A stretch of DNA of 64,000 nucleotides from Xanthostigma xanthostigma (GCA_963575645.1 OY754476.1:8184001-8248000), one strand, 5' to 3'; counted from the first letter of the stretch, positions 11,106 to 22,913 are shown. Notes: generated from the letters alone by a model not told the origin. Made by a program: numbers and translations.

Positions 11106-11436
11106 TAGAGCTGTAACAAACCATATGTATTCGTTACTGAGTAACGGGTACATCGTCTGACTCGAAGTAACGAATCGTTACTTACAAATTCATTTCGTTA
11201 CTCGCATCTGTCAGTTCGACTCGTTTGATGCGGTTGTACGTTATAGATATGAAGTCATACCGTATCACGTATGCGACGCGCCTCGATACGACGGTACATG
11301 CTTGATGCTGTTAGTACACGATTGTATGTCGTATGAAAAGTAACGAGTAACGTAACGATACGAAAGTAACGGGTACTGGTTCTTTAAGTAACGAATACAT
11401 ACGGGTACGCAATTTCTCGTTACTTTTACAGCTCTA
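11106..11436. mobile_element. hAT-type miniature element (TAGAGCTGTAA termini)
   Basis: Inverted ends TAGAGCTGTAA and TTACAGCTCTA. Flanking 8-mers are atggagag (11098-11105) and atgcagag (11437-11444), an 8-bp duplication with one change. The interior is rich in taacg motifs. A sister copy with a perfect duplication lies at 42064-42390. No coding capacity. Confidence 0.8.
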
Positions 11437-11715
11437 ATGCAGAGTAATCTCCGGAACCATTGCACCTAAAAAGAATAAGAAAAAACTTTTCTATGATAAA
11501 AATGCTAAGAATTTAATATTTTGTCTTATGTAATGTTATTTTCACATTTTTTTTAAATATGATTTTTTTCTAATACTAATATTCGCATAAATTTTCCGAA
11601 TGCGACTATCAAAAAATATGCTAAATTCGTAATGTGAATATTCGTTACATCACTAGCATAGATAGATAGAACGCTTTATTGAGACAGATAATCGGTATAA
11701 TAGCGTCAATATATA

Positions 11716-12444
11716 CAGTGAAAGCTCTCTTAAAATATGTCCGCCTAAGAGAGGTGTCCGCTTATGGGAAAAATTAAAAAACAGTTATTATTATGCATGT
11801 ACATACATACATACTACATATGTACATACATATTTTTTATTTACATAATAGGGTAGAATTTTATTGTTTTCTCATATACATTAGCTGGTAATAGTCAGAG
11901 TGCCCGTCGGCAAAAATTTTACTGACACATACTCTCCCCAAACTTTGTATATGGCTTCATTAGGCCTAGTCTGGCATCTATTTCCTCTATGACTTTTCTT
12001 GATTTTGGAGTGTTTTCCCTCTAAATTTTCCGAAAGATGTCGTTTTGACGACATGTAAAAATTTATAGATACTGTTTGCTTTTTTAATTGGATAGCTTAA
12101 AAACTTCAACCAAAACGCTAAAATAATGTTCTCTGACAAATGAACCATTTAAAATGTCTGATACCTCGAATATGTTCGACATTTCGAGGTGTCAGACATT
12201 TTAAATGGTGCTGGCGCTGGCTAATAGTGCAACATGTTGCAACATTTTTAATTTTGCGTCCGTAAGAGAGAATTTTACAAGTTTTCTACTTAAATATTGC
12301 GTCCGCGTCCGCCCAAGAGAGAGTCCGCTCAAGAGAGATTATGTCTTATGGAATTCTCTTGTACTTCATTCCGGACTACCACATAGTGTCCGCCTAATAG
12401 AGCTGTCCGCTCATTAGAGGTGTCCGTTATGAGAGGTTACACTG
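11716..12444. mobile_element. pogo-like TA-flanked element, decayed
   Basis: Ends CAGTGAAAGCTCTCTTA and complement of TATGAGAGGTTACACTG, flanked by TA at 11714-11715 and 12445-12446. Subterminal gtccgcctaagagaggtgtc units repeat near both ends. The interior holds a palindrome at about 12145-12208 (arms containing aaaatgtctgatacctcgaa). No intact transposase frame was recognised. Confidence 0.65.
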
Positions 12445-13595
12445 TATTACATAAAAATTGAAGCTTACAGAAGAGACACGCGATAAGTCAGCGTTTACAT
12501 CCCCTACAAGCCCGTAATTATGCACGTAAGAGAATTATTAATTCCGAACATGTGTTTAACTATTTTGTAATTTTCAATTTAATACCAATTTTCACTTATA
12601 TTCCGGTGACTATTTTTATTGTCTCACTTTAGCTCCTAGTAATGCTCCGCGAGTTCGAATCAACGTCCTCGCTGAATTAACTTAAAACTAATAGCTATGT
12701 CACGCGCGTGCGCCTACACTCGAACGATGGCGTCACGGTTAAAACAAATCCTGCGCGCCGAACTTGTAAAGACAGGCTCTACCCGTTGTGGTCTCAGTCG
12801 ATGTTAACGCATTTTAGTCTCGTAGCTTTATTAACGATTGAAATCTTAGGATATTTTGTAGCACAAGAGAAAGCTCAATCGGCTATCACTGTACTTAACG
12901 AGTTAATAGACATTTTCACGTCAAACGACATGGAAATGAAAATCGCGCATCCTATCACATATGAAAGGAATTGGAGATTTGATTTTAAAACGAAACAGTT
13001 CTAAATTTAAATTAAAAACTAAAACCCAAATACGAAAAAAAACAAGCTTGCAATATAAAAAGTAGTCGAGTAATTAAAATTAGATTTTTTTACCCGGCTA
13101 CAATTGATTATTAACAATAAAGCTTTTCCTAAATATAAAACGAGAATGGCGACTAATGTATTTAAGCAAAATCCGTACAAGATTGACTTTTTTCAAACAA
13201 ATTACGTAATGAATGTTAATGTGTTATCTTTGACTGTTTGACATAAATTTAAGAGTAAATAATCAACTTTGCATAAACATAAAGAACCGATAAGTGTTCA
13301 ACACTTAAGTCGATATCTTTTTTCGAAAGCAAACATGTTATATTCAAAAGACGTTTGCTGTAATGTGGGTAAAACTAAGTCAGCTCATACTCAGGTAAAA
13401 TATTAAATTATTCTCACCTTTATTCGTGTATATGTGGTCATAAGGCGAAGTACTTTATGTCAAATAAAATGAAGGACGTATCGAAATTTCCAGTCGACTG
13501 CTTGGAATACAATGAAATCCTATTTTTTGCTTCTGTGGAAATGGATGCTGGTCAAATACCTTGAGGCATCCTAACTATTACAACAAATTGTTTCC
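12445..13595. other. Unannotated region with a CpG-richer patch
   Basis: Around 12640-13000 base composition is less AT-rich (cgcgcgtgcgcctac). A 98-codon open frame (12708-13004, plus) starts in it but shows no domain I recognise. The rest is AT-rich and featureless. Confidence 0.3.
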
Positions 13596-13599
13596 TTAA

Positions 13600-14019
13600 G
13601 AGTATTCGTCCCTGCAAATACCCCCTGCACGCTTCATCTCAAATCTTTTCCCCTCGCCTAAAAACGGTTCGCGCTCTCCCGACGCTATTTTTAAAGCTAG
13701 AGGGTTCTGGTAAACGCCAAATGAAAGACAAAGAATCAGACTACAGATTCTTCAGGCGAATTTTTTGAAAAACAGTTTCGCCTACGTGTGAAATATTACG
13801 TTACTTATTATTTTTTTCAAAAAGTTGTAAGTTTTTTCAGGAATTTTTTTTCAAAAAATTCGCCTGAAGGATTTGTAGTCTGATTCTTTGTCTTTCATTT
13901 GGCGTTTACCAGAACCCTCTAGCTTTAAAAATAGCGTCGGGAGAGCGCGAACCGTTTTTAGGCGAGGGGAAAAGATTTGAGATGAAGGGTGCAGGGGGTA
14001 TTTGCAGGGACGAATACTC
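13600..14019. mobile_element. TTAA-flanked fold-back element with about 170-bp inverted repeats
   Basis: Arms at about 13600-13766 and 13845-14019 are almost perfect reverse complements, beginning GAGTATTCGTCCCTGCA. TTAA stands directly outside each end (13596-13599, 14020-14023). TTAA duplication is the habit of piggyBac transposases, although the terminal bases are not the usual CC. The middle 80 bp is unique. Short open frames here are shadows of the inverted repeat. Confidence 0.7.
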
Positions 14020-14023
14020 TTAA

Positions 14024-15035
14024 CAAGTATTTTAAATCTAAATGAACTCTTAATTGTACTTCTAAGTCAATATTAAGATACAAAACGTTAATGGAAGCTC
14101 TGTCTGTAATTTTGTTTTTTTTTGCGTAGTTTTCGAGTATTTTTGTGTAATACCTAGGCTGGAAACATGATTCCACAATTTTCGTCTGTTTGGTTGTATC
14201 AGCATCACTCGAAAATGTGGAAGATGAGGCAGTTAGGGATTGTTAATCCCACCCTGTGGCCTGTGGTGAAATTAATTTTGCAATGCTTTTATATTAATTT
14301 ACTTTCTGTGTTGTCTGCGACCAATCATGTAATCAATATTTTGACTAGTTCTTGGTAAGCTAGAACCATTCAATTTTCCATGTGTGTGTAAGTCATAGAT
14401 TCAATATAGCGAACAACCCAAGATATAGAGGATACTTTTTTTCACATCCCTTTCGTTAGTTCTAAAAACATCCCACCAGATCTATTTTTTTATTAACTGA
14501 TGCATCCTTGCCTCTTATTAAAAACTTTCTTCTCTAGAAGCAAAAAATCGACGTCATTGTTGCTTATGATACCATCACAATAAAACTGCAATTGCTTCCC
14601 GATTGGAACCAGTGTAGGCATTCACGACAGACGACATCAGAAAGAATCGGAACAGATCGAATCGGGAAAAATGCGGATCCAATGTAGGTGTAACCTTAGA
14701 CATGTCCGTTATAACCTCTTCCACACAGGAAGATCGGGAGTGAAGAGAGGATGTAGCACACATCCTTGTAGAAAGCCAGATTGTGTTTTATGAAGGTTTT
14801 GTCTCATATTCTCCGTGTTTTACTAGGAAGATTTTTTCGGCAAGGTAGGATCTTCTGAAGTTACAATAGTTTATAGAAATTATACCTTTAATCTCGAACA
14901 GAAGTCATTCGTACATTCGATTATGAAAATCGACCCAGTAGATTTGGCTATCAAACTATCATACATAGACTGCTAAAATCATAACCCTCCCTACTCGGTT
15001 TCGTCATAGTCTGTCGAAAAGTGCAAAGTTAGTTA
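14024..15035. other. Unannotated region
   Basis: About 1 kb with scattered short open frames (for example 14575-14763 minus) that show no recognisable domain and no splice context I would trust. Confidence 0.35.
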
Positions 15036-15053
15036 TAATAATAATAATAATAA
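15036..15053. repeat. ATA trinucleotide microsatellite
   Basis: Five to six copies of ATA. Confidence 0.7.
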
Positions 15054-15609
15054 ATTTCTTTATTTAAGAATTCCCATGGAATATAATAGCGTCAAATTAA
15101 AAGTTTACATTAAAAATTTACATTGAAAAAATCATCCACTGTATACAGGCAGTTGAGAGTTAATAATTTCTTTATTTTAAATTTGAATTTTATGTCGGAC
15201 AGATTCTTATATGAATCCGGAAGGCTATTAAATAGTTTTATTGAAATGTAGGCGAAATTGGAGTGAATGGCAGCTAATTTATCATATTTATCATATCCTA
15301 TGACTGTCAGAAGTGTTATTGATGTTAGTATAGGTACGGTTATTCCAAAATACGGTTGATCTTTGAAGACCTAAGATTCTTTAAATTTATAATTTTCAAA
15401 GTTTATTTTGTCTGATTTTCATTTGCTAAAAAATACCCTTCTTATATCAAATCAGTACGTCTTTTCGGCATTTGAATGTTTTATCTCGACTATACAGTCG
15501 TTGGGAAAATTATTACATATCAACAATTTTATAATAAGTCCTTTACAGTCCAAACATTTTCTAGGTTTCGTTAACTGTAGTTTAAATCAGCCTTTGAAAA
15601 ATTCCGCAT

Positions 15610-16000
15610 AAGCCACTTTGCATTGCTACCGCAGATGTATTGTAAGGCTACATCTACGGCCGTGTCTTTTACCCGAGGGCCGAAGCAATACACTATACAC
15701 ATACTGGCTAACAGTGCTAACTGCAGAGTGCAGACACTATACACTATGCTACACAGTCCTATACAAGTACACTATGATCACACTAACAAAAACGCACACG
15801 TTCGGTTGTGATCGGCTCGGCTACATGTATAATATCCGTGTAGCTACGGTGGATCTGTGTGTGTAGGTGCCTATAGGCCAGCCACATCTCGATTTCGTAA
15901 CGCAACTTAACTTTAGTCTGCGTCCCAACCACCGGTGGGAAGGTTGCAACGACGAGCGACGCGCTTTTTATATTTTAGCGTATTTCGAACATCAAAATAT
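15610..16000 (+). promoter_or_regulatory. CpG-richer patch, candidate promoter region of the ephrin gene
   Basis: Compared with its surroundings this stretch has many CG dinucleotides (ctacggccgtg, cgttcggttgtgatcggctcgg, cgacgagcgacgcgc). It sits 0.9-1.3 kb upstream of the ephrin coding exon on the same strand. Several short overlapping open frames occur but none looks like protein. Promoter function is an inference from composition and position; no unambiguous core promoter was identified. Confidence 0.25.
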
Positions 16001-16780
16001 TAGTTTCTTGTGTTTGTATCGTTTCATTATTATATTATTTGCACAGACTCCCAATGGTGTGTAAACATTTGATGACATTTTATATTGTTTTACCGGCAAA
16101 TAACATTAAGTGGCGAGATTATTAATTTTGTTGGCAAGACATATTTAAAAACTTGGTGACATGTATGCGCCCAATAAGAGAAATATATTATCAGCAGCAT
16201 CAGCAATTACTTAACAGTTTGTACGGACTGTGATTGTTCAATAAGTTACCGTAACTATTCTTTGCAAGTTTGGAACATTAACTCGACGACTGTCGTGGTA
16301 TAATAATTGTTCTTCTGATTAATTTCAAGTAATCCAAAAAACCGGTGAATAATAGTGCAAAATGCGGTTTTTGATAACAATCGTCAGAAAAAGTTAAAAA
16401 CCGCACCTGAATAAAACGCGATTTAAAGTGTTTAAAATGAAATAGAAGATTGTTAATCTCAATTGGTGCAAAAAAGATGGTCTGTTATGACAGAAGTGCA
16501 GAAGCGTTTTATTACGACACGCCAAGATTGTTTAAGAATAAATTCTCGCTCGCAATAATGAAAATTATTTTTTGCGCTATTTAAGTTTGTTATAAGTATA
16601 CTTATAGGTACATTATTTTATCGGTATTGGTGTAACAGAAAGAAGAGCAACAGTATCAGCTCTAACAATAACTCATGTCTGTTTTGTCGTCTGCTATGTC
16701 TGTTGGTGGTGTTGCTGCTGGTTCTTAAATGTTCTTCTGAACCACTGTTCCGTGTCGGCTGAAGTGTTACTTGTTATGTG

Positions 16781-16799
16781 AAGTTTTTTTTTATTACAG
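16781..16799 (+). other. Candidate splice acceptor upstream of the ephrin start
   Basis: A pyrimidine-rich tract (gttttttttttattacag) ends in AG at 16798-16799, 100 bp before the start codon. If used, the 5' UTR portion of the exon would begin at 16800. Confidence 0.4.
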
Positions 16800-16899
16800 C
16801 CAGTGATTATTATAAGAAGAAGTAACTAAACATACCTACTATAAAATATCTATCTATTATATTATTCGCGTTGTTAAAGAAGATTAGTAATAGAAAAAA

Positions 16900-17108
16900 A
16901 TGGCTGTGCCAATGTCCTCTGCAACGGCACGGGTAAGCACGACATCAGGCAGTACGAAGTATTCTTCAAGATTGCCAACATTGCCGGGATTCAAAGTTAC
17001 GTCCTGCTTAACAGTTGTTCTGCTCATATGCCTGGAGACGGTACTTCTGTGCACGGTTTCAAACTGCGCCAAATCCTTCTACGTTCACTGGAATACAACT
17101 AATAGCAT
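16900..17108 (+). CDS. Ephrin: Ephrin, N-terminal coding exon (partial)
   Basis: Ephrins are membrane-tethered ligands of Eph receptor tyrosine kinases, used in axon guidance and cell sorting. This exon encodes about 69 residues: a Ser/Thr-rich leader (1-34), a hydrophobic segment at about 35-54 (CLTVVLLICLETVLLCTVSN) acting as signal peptide or anchor, then CAKSFYVHWNTTNS. That is the opening of the ephrin receptor-binding domain, where W-N-[ST]-x-N is characteristic. From memory it closely matches the same part of fly ephrin, which also has an N-terminal extension with an additional hydrophobic segment. The start ATG follows A-rich sequence, with an in-frame TAG nine bases upstream. The open frame would stop at 17110-17112, but a consensus donor (GTGAGT at 17109) cuts it first. 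That leaves AT, the first two bases of a codon that would become Ile, as expected in N-S-I. The remaining exons were not found in the window. Confidence 0.85.
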
Positions 17109-17114
17109 GTGAGT
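17109..17114 (+). other. Splice donor of the ephrin exon
   Basis: GTGAGT follows ...AGCAT. Splicing here leaves a phase-2 junction. Reading through instead gives a stop after one more codon. Confidence 0.8.
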
Positions 17115-18260
17115 TGATTTTCCATTTATTTATTTATCTACAGGGTAATATTTGGTAAACATCATGCAATCTAAAATCTCATCCTCGATCGAGATTTACA
17201 TAAAGCAATGCCGAAGAGTTTATGAAATCTTCGTCCATATCTACTCTAAAACATTGCCAAAAACACTCATCTAAATCTATAGATCTTTACATTGATTGAA
17301 ATCTATCAACGGACTGCTAGACACAGTTGAGGTTTAATATCAAACGATGAAGAAAAATCCCTGACATCTATCTTCATAAAAATGAGGTATTTAGTCCTTA
17401 AAGTATTTTCTGGAAAGTTAATTGATGATATCCGTCACCCAAGTCTGTAATTTTTACGTTGAATGAAATCTACCAAAGGAAGTGAATATATCGATGAAGT
17501 CTTCAATAAATAAAATTATCGACCAATTTTTCAGACAATATATTAACAAACAATATAAAAAAATTAATACATTAAAAATGTGGAACGCTTCACGATTTTG
17601 CGTGTCATCGATGAAGTATTTAACTATTATGATAATCTGACAAAAGAGCTTTAATAAATAAGGGTTCCCAGTGTTTACGGAACCCTAAAAAATGATTTTA
17701 AACCACTGGTGACTACACACTGTTGGTTTGTTCAATAGATCTATAATAATCATATAATATATATCAGTGTTTTGGAAAATGATCCAGCTTATTCTCATAG
17801 TAGGTGATTGTGCCAGTCCTGAAGCATCAACTTTATTGTAGGTAATATTTGCATACGGCCATTTTCTGTAGACGTTATTGGTTTATTAACTAGTTAGTTT
17901 ACTAACGGAACCGCGGCATAGAGAATTCTATATTGCCATTCATTCAGTCGTAGATATACATGTAGAGGAAACACATTTCTAAGTAATGTCTAGAACCGGG
18001 TTTGAGTGTAAACAAAACAGGTCCACAATGTTCCGTTAGCATGCTCATAACATTGGTAGCAGTGTCGTTCTTCTAAAATTCGTAGTATTATATACTAACT
18101 ACGATTTTTCTATAGGGTATATCTTTCCGTATACTTTTTTAACAGTTTGTATCTATATACATTCGTGACAATACTTCTTATTGTTAGTAGAAGTTGTGTT
18201 CCAAAAATATGTATTGAAGGAGATTTATTTGGTTGAGGAACAATTGAAAAATGAGCTTTA
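17115..18260. other. Start of the long intron, with repeat traces
   Basis: Contains a Penelope-like scrap at about 17493-17545 (tcttcaataaataaaatta, tcgaccaatttttcagac) and a repeat end near 17660-17690 (tacggaaccctaaaaa). No exon was seen. Confidence 0.4.
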
Positions 18261-18269
18261 CCAGAGTAT

Positions 18270-18529
18270 CGCTTGTGGCCAACGTTTCAAAAATATATTT
18301 TCATTATCAGGGCCTCAATGCAAGTTGAGATGGTAAATTGTGCAAATTATTGTAATAAACATGATCATTTATTATGAATTTTAATAGTTCTAAAATATCA
18401 TAAAACAGTTTTTAAAAATATTGTTGTGTCCAATATGAAAATAAATATTGTACTAATACAATATTTATTTTCATGTTGGGCAGAACAATTATATTTAAAA
18501 ACTGTTTTATGATATTTTTAAAATTAAAA
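18270..18529 (-). mobile_element. Penelope-like motif plus fold-back hairpin
   Basis: On the minus strand, ccctgataatg...gaaacgttggcc at about 18275-18315 has the same CTGA...GAAACG layout as the other Penelope-like pieces. Directly adjacent, 18379-18529 folds into a hairpin with AT-rich arms of about 65-70 bp (aaaacagtttttaaaaata and complement). Assignment is tentative. Confidence 0.4.
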
Positions 18530-19106
18530 ACTGTCGAAATTTTGTCCAAATTTTTAGTACGAAATAAACCTTGCCGGTTTGTATATATTGTTCGATTTAT
18601 TCTTTGAAAAATACTTTTATTAACAAATCCAGAACTTCCGAAATTCAACGATACGTGAAACAAAATCAATATCTTTTAATTTAGCATTTCTAATTTAAAT
18701 TTTTCAGTGAGAGATTTTATTATTGAACTACATATATTGTATAATATATTTTACGCATTGTGTTTTTATCGTTCCACTTTAATTAAAATATCTTAAATGA
18801 ATTGAGTTAATGTGTCACATTAATAATAAAATAATAAGGCTTCAGACATATTTATATACGCCACGTAATCATATAATTTAAGTTGCTGCTCTGTAAAATC
18901 TATAGTAAATTGTACGCAATGTGCAAAATATATAAATTGAATAACATTTTTGTTTACCGCTCGGACTCCCGTAAACCGAGCGTGATTTTTTATAGACCTA
19001 AACCTTCGTCACAAAATAAGCGATCCTATCGAATCGTAAAAACTGAAGTCAAACCCGTCAGTAGGTCTCGAGATTAGCCGGTATACAGACAGATATCCAG
19101 AGAGAC
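18530..19106. other. Unannotated AT-rich intron sequence
   Basis: No element boundary or exon was recognised. Confidence 0.4.
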
Positions 19107-19114
19107 ATCTAAAT

Positions 19115-19308
19115 CAGGCCTGGGCAAATGGCGGCCCGCAGTAGAATTTTATCTGGCCCGCGAAGCATTTTATAAATGAATGTTAAGAGCAAAAAGACCT
19201 TTTTGCTGCGGAAATCCTTTTTTCTTTTTTTGCTCTCCAAATTTTTGGCCCACGGGCAAATTTTCATCAGCAATGTGGCCCGACGATCAGAAGATTTGCC
19301 CGCCCCTG
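19115..19308 (+). mobile_element. hAT-type miniature element
   Basis: Ends CAGGCCTGGGCAAATGGC and complement of GCCCGCCCCTG, with a perfect 8-bp duplication atctaaat (19107-19114 and 19309-19316). It is 194 bp long with GC-rich subterminal ggcccgc motifs and a T-rich core. A sister copy in the opposite orientation lies at 35984-36238. Confidence 0.85.
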
Positions 19309-19951
19309 ATCTAAATCTATTCTATGTAAGATGTAGATAGATTATTACGTATATTGTTCGGAAATATAAAGCTTTTGTAATTTTATGCCATTTTAGGTTC
19401 ATTGAAATAATTAATAATTTTAAAGTCATGCAAATGTTTGCAATTTTAATTTCAATTTTCCTACAAAATTTGACATTTTTTTCTTTGCTCCTACGACTCT
19501 TCAGAGAGATGCGAATAAAGTTATGTGAATTACCGTAATATATTTATTGTTACCAGAAGGGATTTATTAAATTTGTTGTCGGTTATATAATATGCTTTTG
19601 GTTTTTGTATATAAAGTGAGTAATTTTTGGGAACTCGAGTGGAAAATGTGGTGTAAATATTTTAACTACAGCGACAAATAATGGCCACGAAACGAAACTG
19701 TTTTACAAATGATCTTCCATTTATATAATTACATCATATTTCCTTGCCACAGTTATATAGTAGTACCTATATACTAAAATGTTAATGCTATGTTTAGATG
19801 ATATTGTATAAGATATTAAAACATCTTTGAATGCTTACATCTTGTTGATTGCGAAATAACTTATAAGCTTGAAAGCGTTTACTGTTTTTGGTTATTGCTC
19901 GTTCGCTATGGAAAGCCAATCTAGAACTGATGATTCCATACTTGTCGGTAT

Positions 19952-20306
19952 TAGTGTCCGACCAAATTTTCGCTTTCGGCAATTTGCTACGTTAAATTCG
20001 AGTTTCGGTTTAGTTTCGGTGTCGCCAGGATATCTGCCGAAACTAGGTTCGTAAGCTTCCGTGTGGCGTTCGGTAGCGATCGGCGTAGTGGAGCGGCGGC
20101 GATGAGTGCATAGTTTCACTGTCGGCTTCCCCTCACGCCCGTGCTAACTATCCACTGTCGTGCGTTTATCAAACAATTGCTTCTATGACAAACACATTAT
20201 TTGCAACAGCTAACAGCTGAACAAAAGTTTAAAAAATATACTCTAGATTTGCCCAAGAAGTAGGTTTCCCGTTTCGATTGTAAAAAGTAGTTTCGGTAGG
20301 GCACTA
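19952..20306. mobile_element. hAT-like miniature element (TAGTGTCCGACC family)
   Basis: Ends TAGTGTCCGACCAAA and complement of GGTAGGGCACTA. The flanking 8-mers gtcggtat and gccggttt agree at 6 of 8 positions, suggesting an old 8-bp duplication. The interior is GC-richer with repeated tttcgg motifs. Several overlapping short open frames are shadows. A partial relative starts near 61797. Confidence 0.6.
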
Positions 20307-21005
20307 GCCGGTTTTATATGTCACGAGATTCCGAGGCGCTTATCTCAGAAACTCCCAAAACTGATTTTGATGAAATGTATTTGTTTTTAGTTGTAATCGT
20401 TATTATATAATTATATTTAACTATAATTGTATCAAAATTGGTACAGTAGTTCTTGAGTTATAGGCAAACAAACATAGCTCAATAGACGTCTTTTTCGAAA
20501 ATGTGATATTTCTACTTGACATCAATAATTAATTATATAAATACATTTTGTGAAAATTCGAAAATTGAAAGTAGTTTATTTTTTTAAATTTAAAAATACT
20601 ATGTTGCTAGACATATATATCTACGCAGGATGTCAAAATGTGACCCGGCTACTTTATCCTACGATTAATTACTTATTTCATTTTAAATCGTCTTCTCTTA
20701 GTGCTCATAAATTTTCTTTTAAAAGCTGTTGAATTTTTCAGCTTATTAAAGTAATAACATGGTTTAATGGACTCATTAGTCTTTTAATAGTGTATACAGT
20801 ATGAATAAAAAAATGTTGCATCAGCAGCTGTCAAATATTTTTTTTAGACATAGTACAATGCGTTTAATTTCAATCAACATATTGACTTTGCATGTTAATT
20901 TTCTCCATTTAAATAACATTGAATTCAAGTTATGTCAAACAGTAGGCTAACACGTATTTCGATTTGATTTACCTACATTGGATTCAAATTAAACGAAATA
21001 GCTAA
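20307..21005. other. Unannotated intron sequence
   Basis: AT-rich; no feature recognised. Confidence 0.4.
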
Positions 21006-21451
21006 AGTCCGCTGCACACGAGACTGTATTTGCCGCTAGGTTCCTTGCTAGATTTCACGACTAGTTTTCTACCGCTGGTTTTCTTAATTACTATTATCTG
21101 CTCACTTCACACGAGACGTCTTTACAAGGTTGCTTTGCAGGTAGATTCGGTGCGCGCGCAGTGATAGAACGGTAAGAAAAGTGCATGTTTGTTGTCTCTG
21201 TACAGAACACACATTATGGCATAGTGTTTGTTTGTGGACATTTGTTTAAGTCGCCCACGTAACAAGATACTGCTTCCTGATTGGTTCTTGCTCATACCTA
21301 GCAGCGGACCTAGCAAGAAAAATAGTCCCTGTTCTAATTTTAAAACTGCGAGCAGCAGGTGAGTCCGCAATGACGTCATTTCCAGCATCGTACCCAGCCT
21401 ACCGGCCAGCAGAAGTCCAAGCAGTGTTTCTAGCGTCATGTGCAGCGGCTT
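21006..21451. mobile_element. TAA-flanked miniature element (GCTGCACACGAG family), full length
   Basis: Ends AGTCCGCTGCACACGAG and complement of TGTGCAGCGGCTT, flanked by TAA at 21003-21005 and 21452-21454. The 3-bp TWA duplication points to a PIF/Harbinger-type transposase. It contains cacgtaacaagatactgctt and ctgattggttcttgctc segments shared with the copies at 3361, 55252 and 56115. The open frame on its minus strand is not a gene. Confidence 0.7.
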
Positions 21452-21617
21452 TAACTCTGAAATCGACTGAAAACCATGGCAACGCTTTTAAAGTTGTTAT
21501 ATTGAGAAAACTATAATCTTTCTGTGCCATTATTTACTGTATAAAATATACCGTTCTTACGATTTTTTTGGACTGAGTCTAGTATTTGACATAACTTGCA
21601 TTTAATGTGTATCATAT

Positions 21618-22261
21618 TGTTACAATCTCGCCGTTGGGACAACAAAGAATTTTGTGAGACGACAATCAGTTTGTCAATCCAACAATGACTCACATATTGT
21701 CGTAGGAGACAACAATCGGCTTGATTGTTGTTCTAACAATAAGCGTAGGTAAAAAGGGCTTTGTTGCCAAATTCCAGACAACAATGAAAGCAACAAAGGA
21801 AAGAACGATCCAGCGCCTATATAAACCAGGAGATAGCTTAGGATGGGGGCAGTCGTCAACAGACAGTCATGATACGACGGTCATACGTGATACATTGTGT
21901 GAACAATCAACATAAATTTAACAGTCACTAAGCAATGCTGAAGTAACTGCTGAAATAAATAGTTTAACATAAATGTAATTTCATGTAGATAAATAAATAA
22001 ATGAACTGTGCAAATAATAGTGCACGAAATAAATAGAACTATATATAGTTAATAAATAAATGTGTTAAATAAATTTTGGTATTAGTTGTATAGTGACTTT
22101 GAATTCTGCGTTAATTATTTCTACTTTATTATTTAGAACTGTCGTTTTATTTCTGTTACGCTATAGAGAAGTGCTTTCTATTCGTGTGTTTATTTGTTCT
22201 GTTAAAGCTTCACTATTGAAAATAAATAATTTTCACCACGAACTAGAATAGTTTTGTTACA
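21618..22261 (+). mobile_element. Solo long terminal repeat
   Basis: Starts TGTTACA and ends TGTTACA (5' TG, 3' CA), flanked by the 4-bp repeat atat at 21614-21617 and 22262-22265. Inside lie a TATA box (TATATAAA, 21818-21825), a CA-rich start region (cagtcgtcaacagacagt) and several AATAAA signals, the order expected of U3-R-U5. A 4-bp duplication fits many Ty3/gypsy-like elements. No internal gag-pol region is present, so this is a recombined solo LTR. Confidence 0.7.
21818..21825 (+). promoter_or_regulatory. TATA box of the solo LTR
   Basis: TATATAAA in a GC-richer context about 25-30 bp before tagcttaggatggggg. It would drive transcription within the LTR if active. Confidence 0.5.
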
Positions 22262-22913
22262 ATATGAAGAAATTTAACACGTAAAGCCAATATGTTGGTG
22301 TAAATATTGATTTTAAATAGATGTTTTTTGTTTTCTTACTTAATGAAACATTTTTTGGGTTATTTATAAACGAATTCACACTTCGGTCGTTTAAAATTTT
22401 AAATATGATTTAAAATTTATATTTTTAATATTTGTATATAAATAAGTACCCTCCCTACTACCTATATAATATTTTAATAAAACCGATGTTAAATTGCAGT
22501 AAAGTACGCGAGCTTCAAATTCCAAATTAATTTTTTTTTTAATTGTTATATAAAATTGAAAATTATCTGAAATATGTAAATTTGCCGGCAGTATTTTTAT
22601 AACCAACAATAGTTATCGATACGATAACAGATACTCGTTAACGTTCCATGTTGTTGCAATCCGTTGGTATGCTATAACAATTTTACGGTTTAAGGTACGC
22701 ATTTTTGTTTGAAAAATGTCAGTAAAAATGTTGTAACTAGTTGAAAATTTCACGGTTATCGACTTTTTTTACCGGAATATAGGTACATAATATTGACAGC
22801 AGTTGCACACGTACAGAAATTCTTAACTATACCAAAAATGAAATACTTGTAATATTATAAGTTAATTACAATAGATCAAAGTAGGTCATATTCTTTTACT
22901 TTTTATTTCATGC

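Noticed and set aside
12708..13004. 98-codon plus-strand open frame in a CpG-richer patch
   Set aside because: No recognisable domain, no clear splice signals, and low-complexity surroundings. It is left as unannotated, though it could be checked by conservation.
16884..17072. Minus-strand open frame opposite the ephrin exon
   Set aside because: It is antisense to a better-supported coding exon and has no domain.
21122..21439. 105-codon minus-strand open frame (MTLETLLGLLLAGRL)
   Set aside because: The same DNA recurs in the TAA-flanked miniature family at 3361, 55252 and 56115 with broken frames, so it is not a gene.
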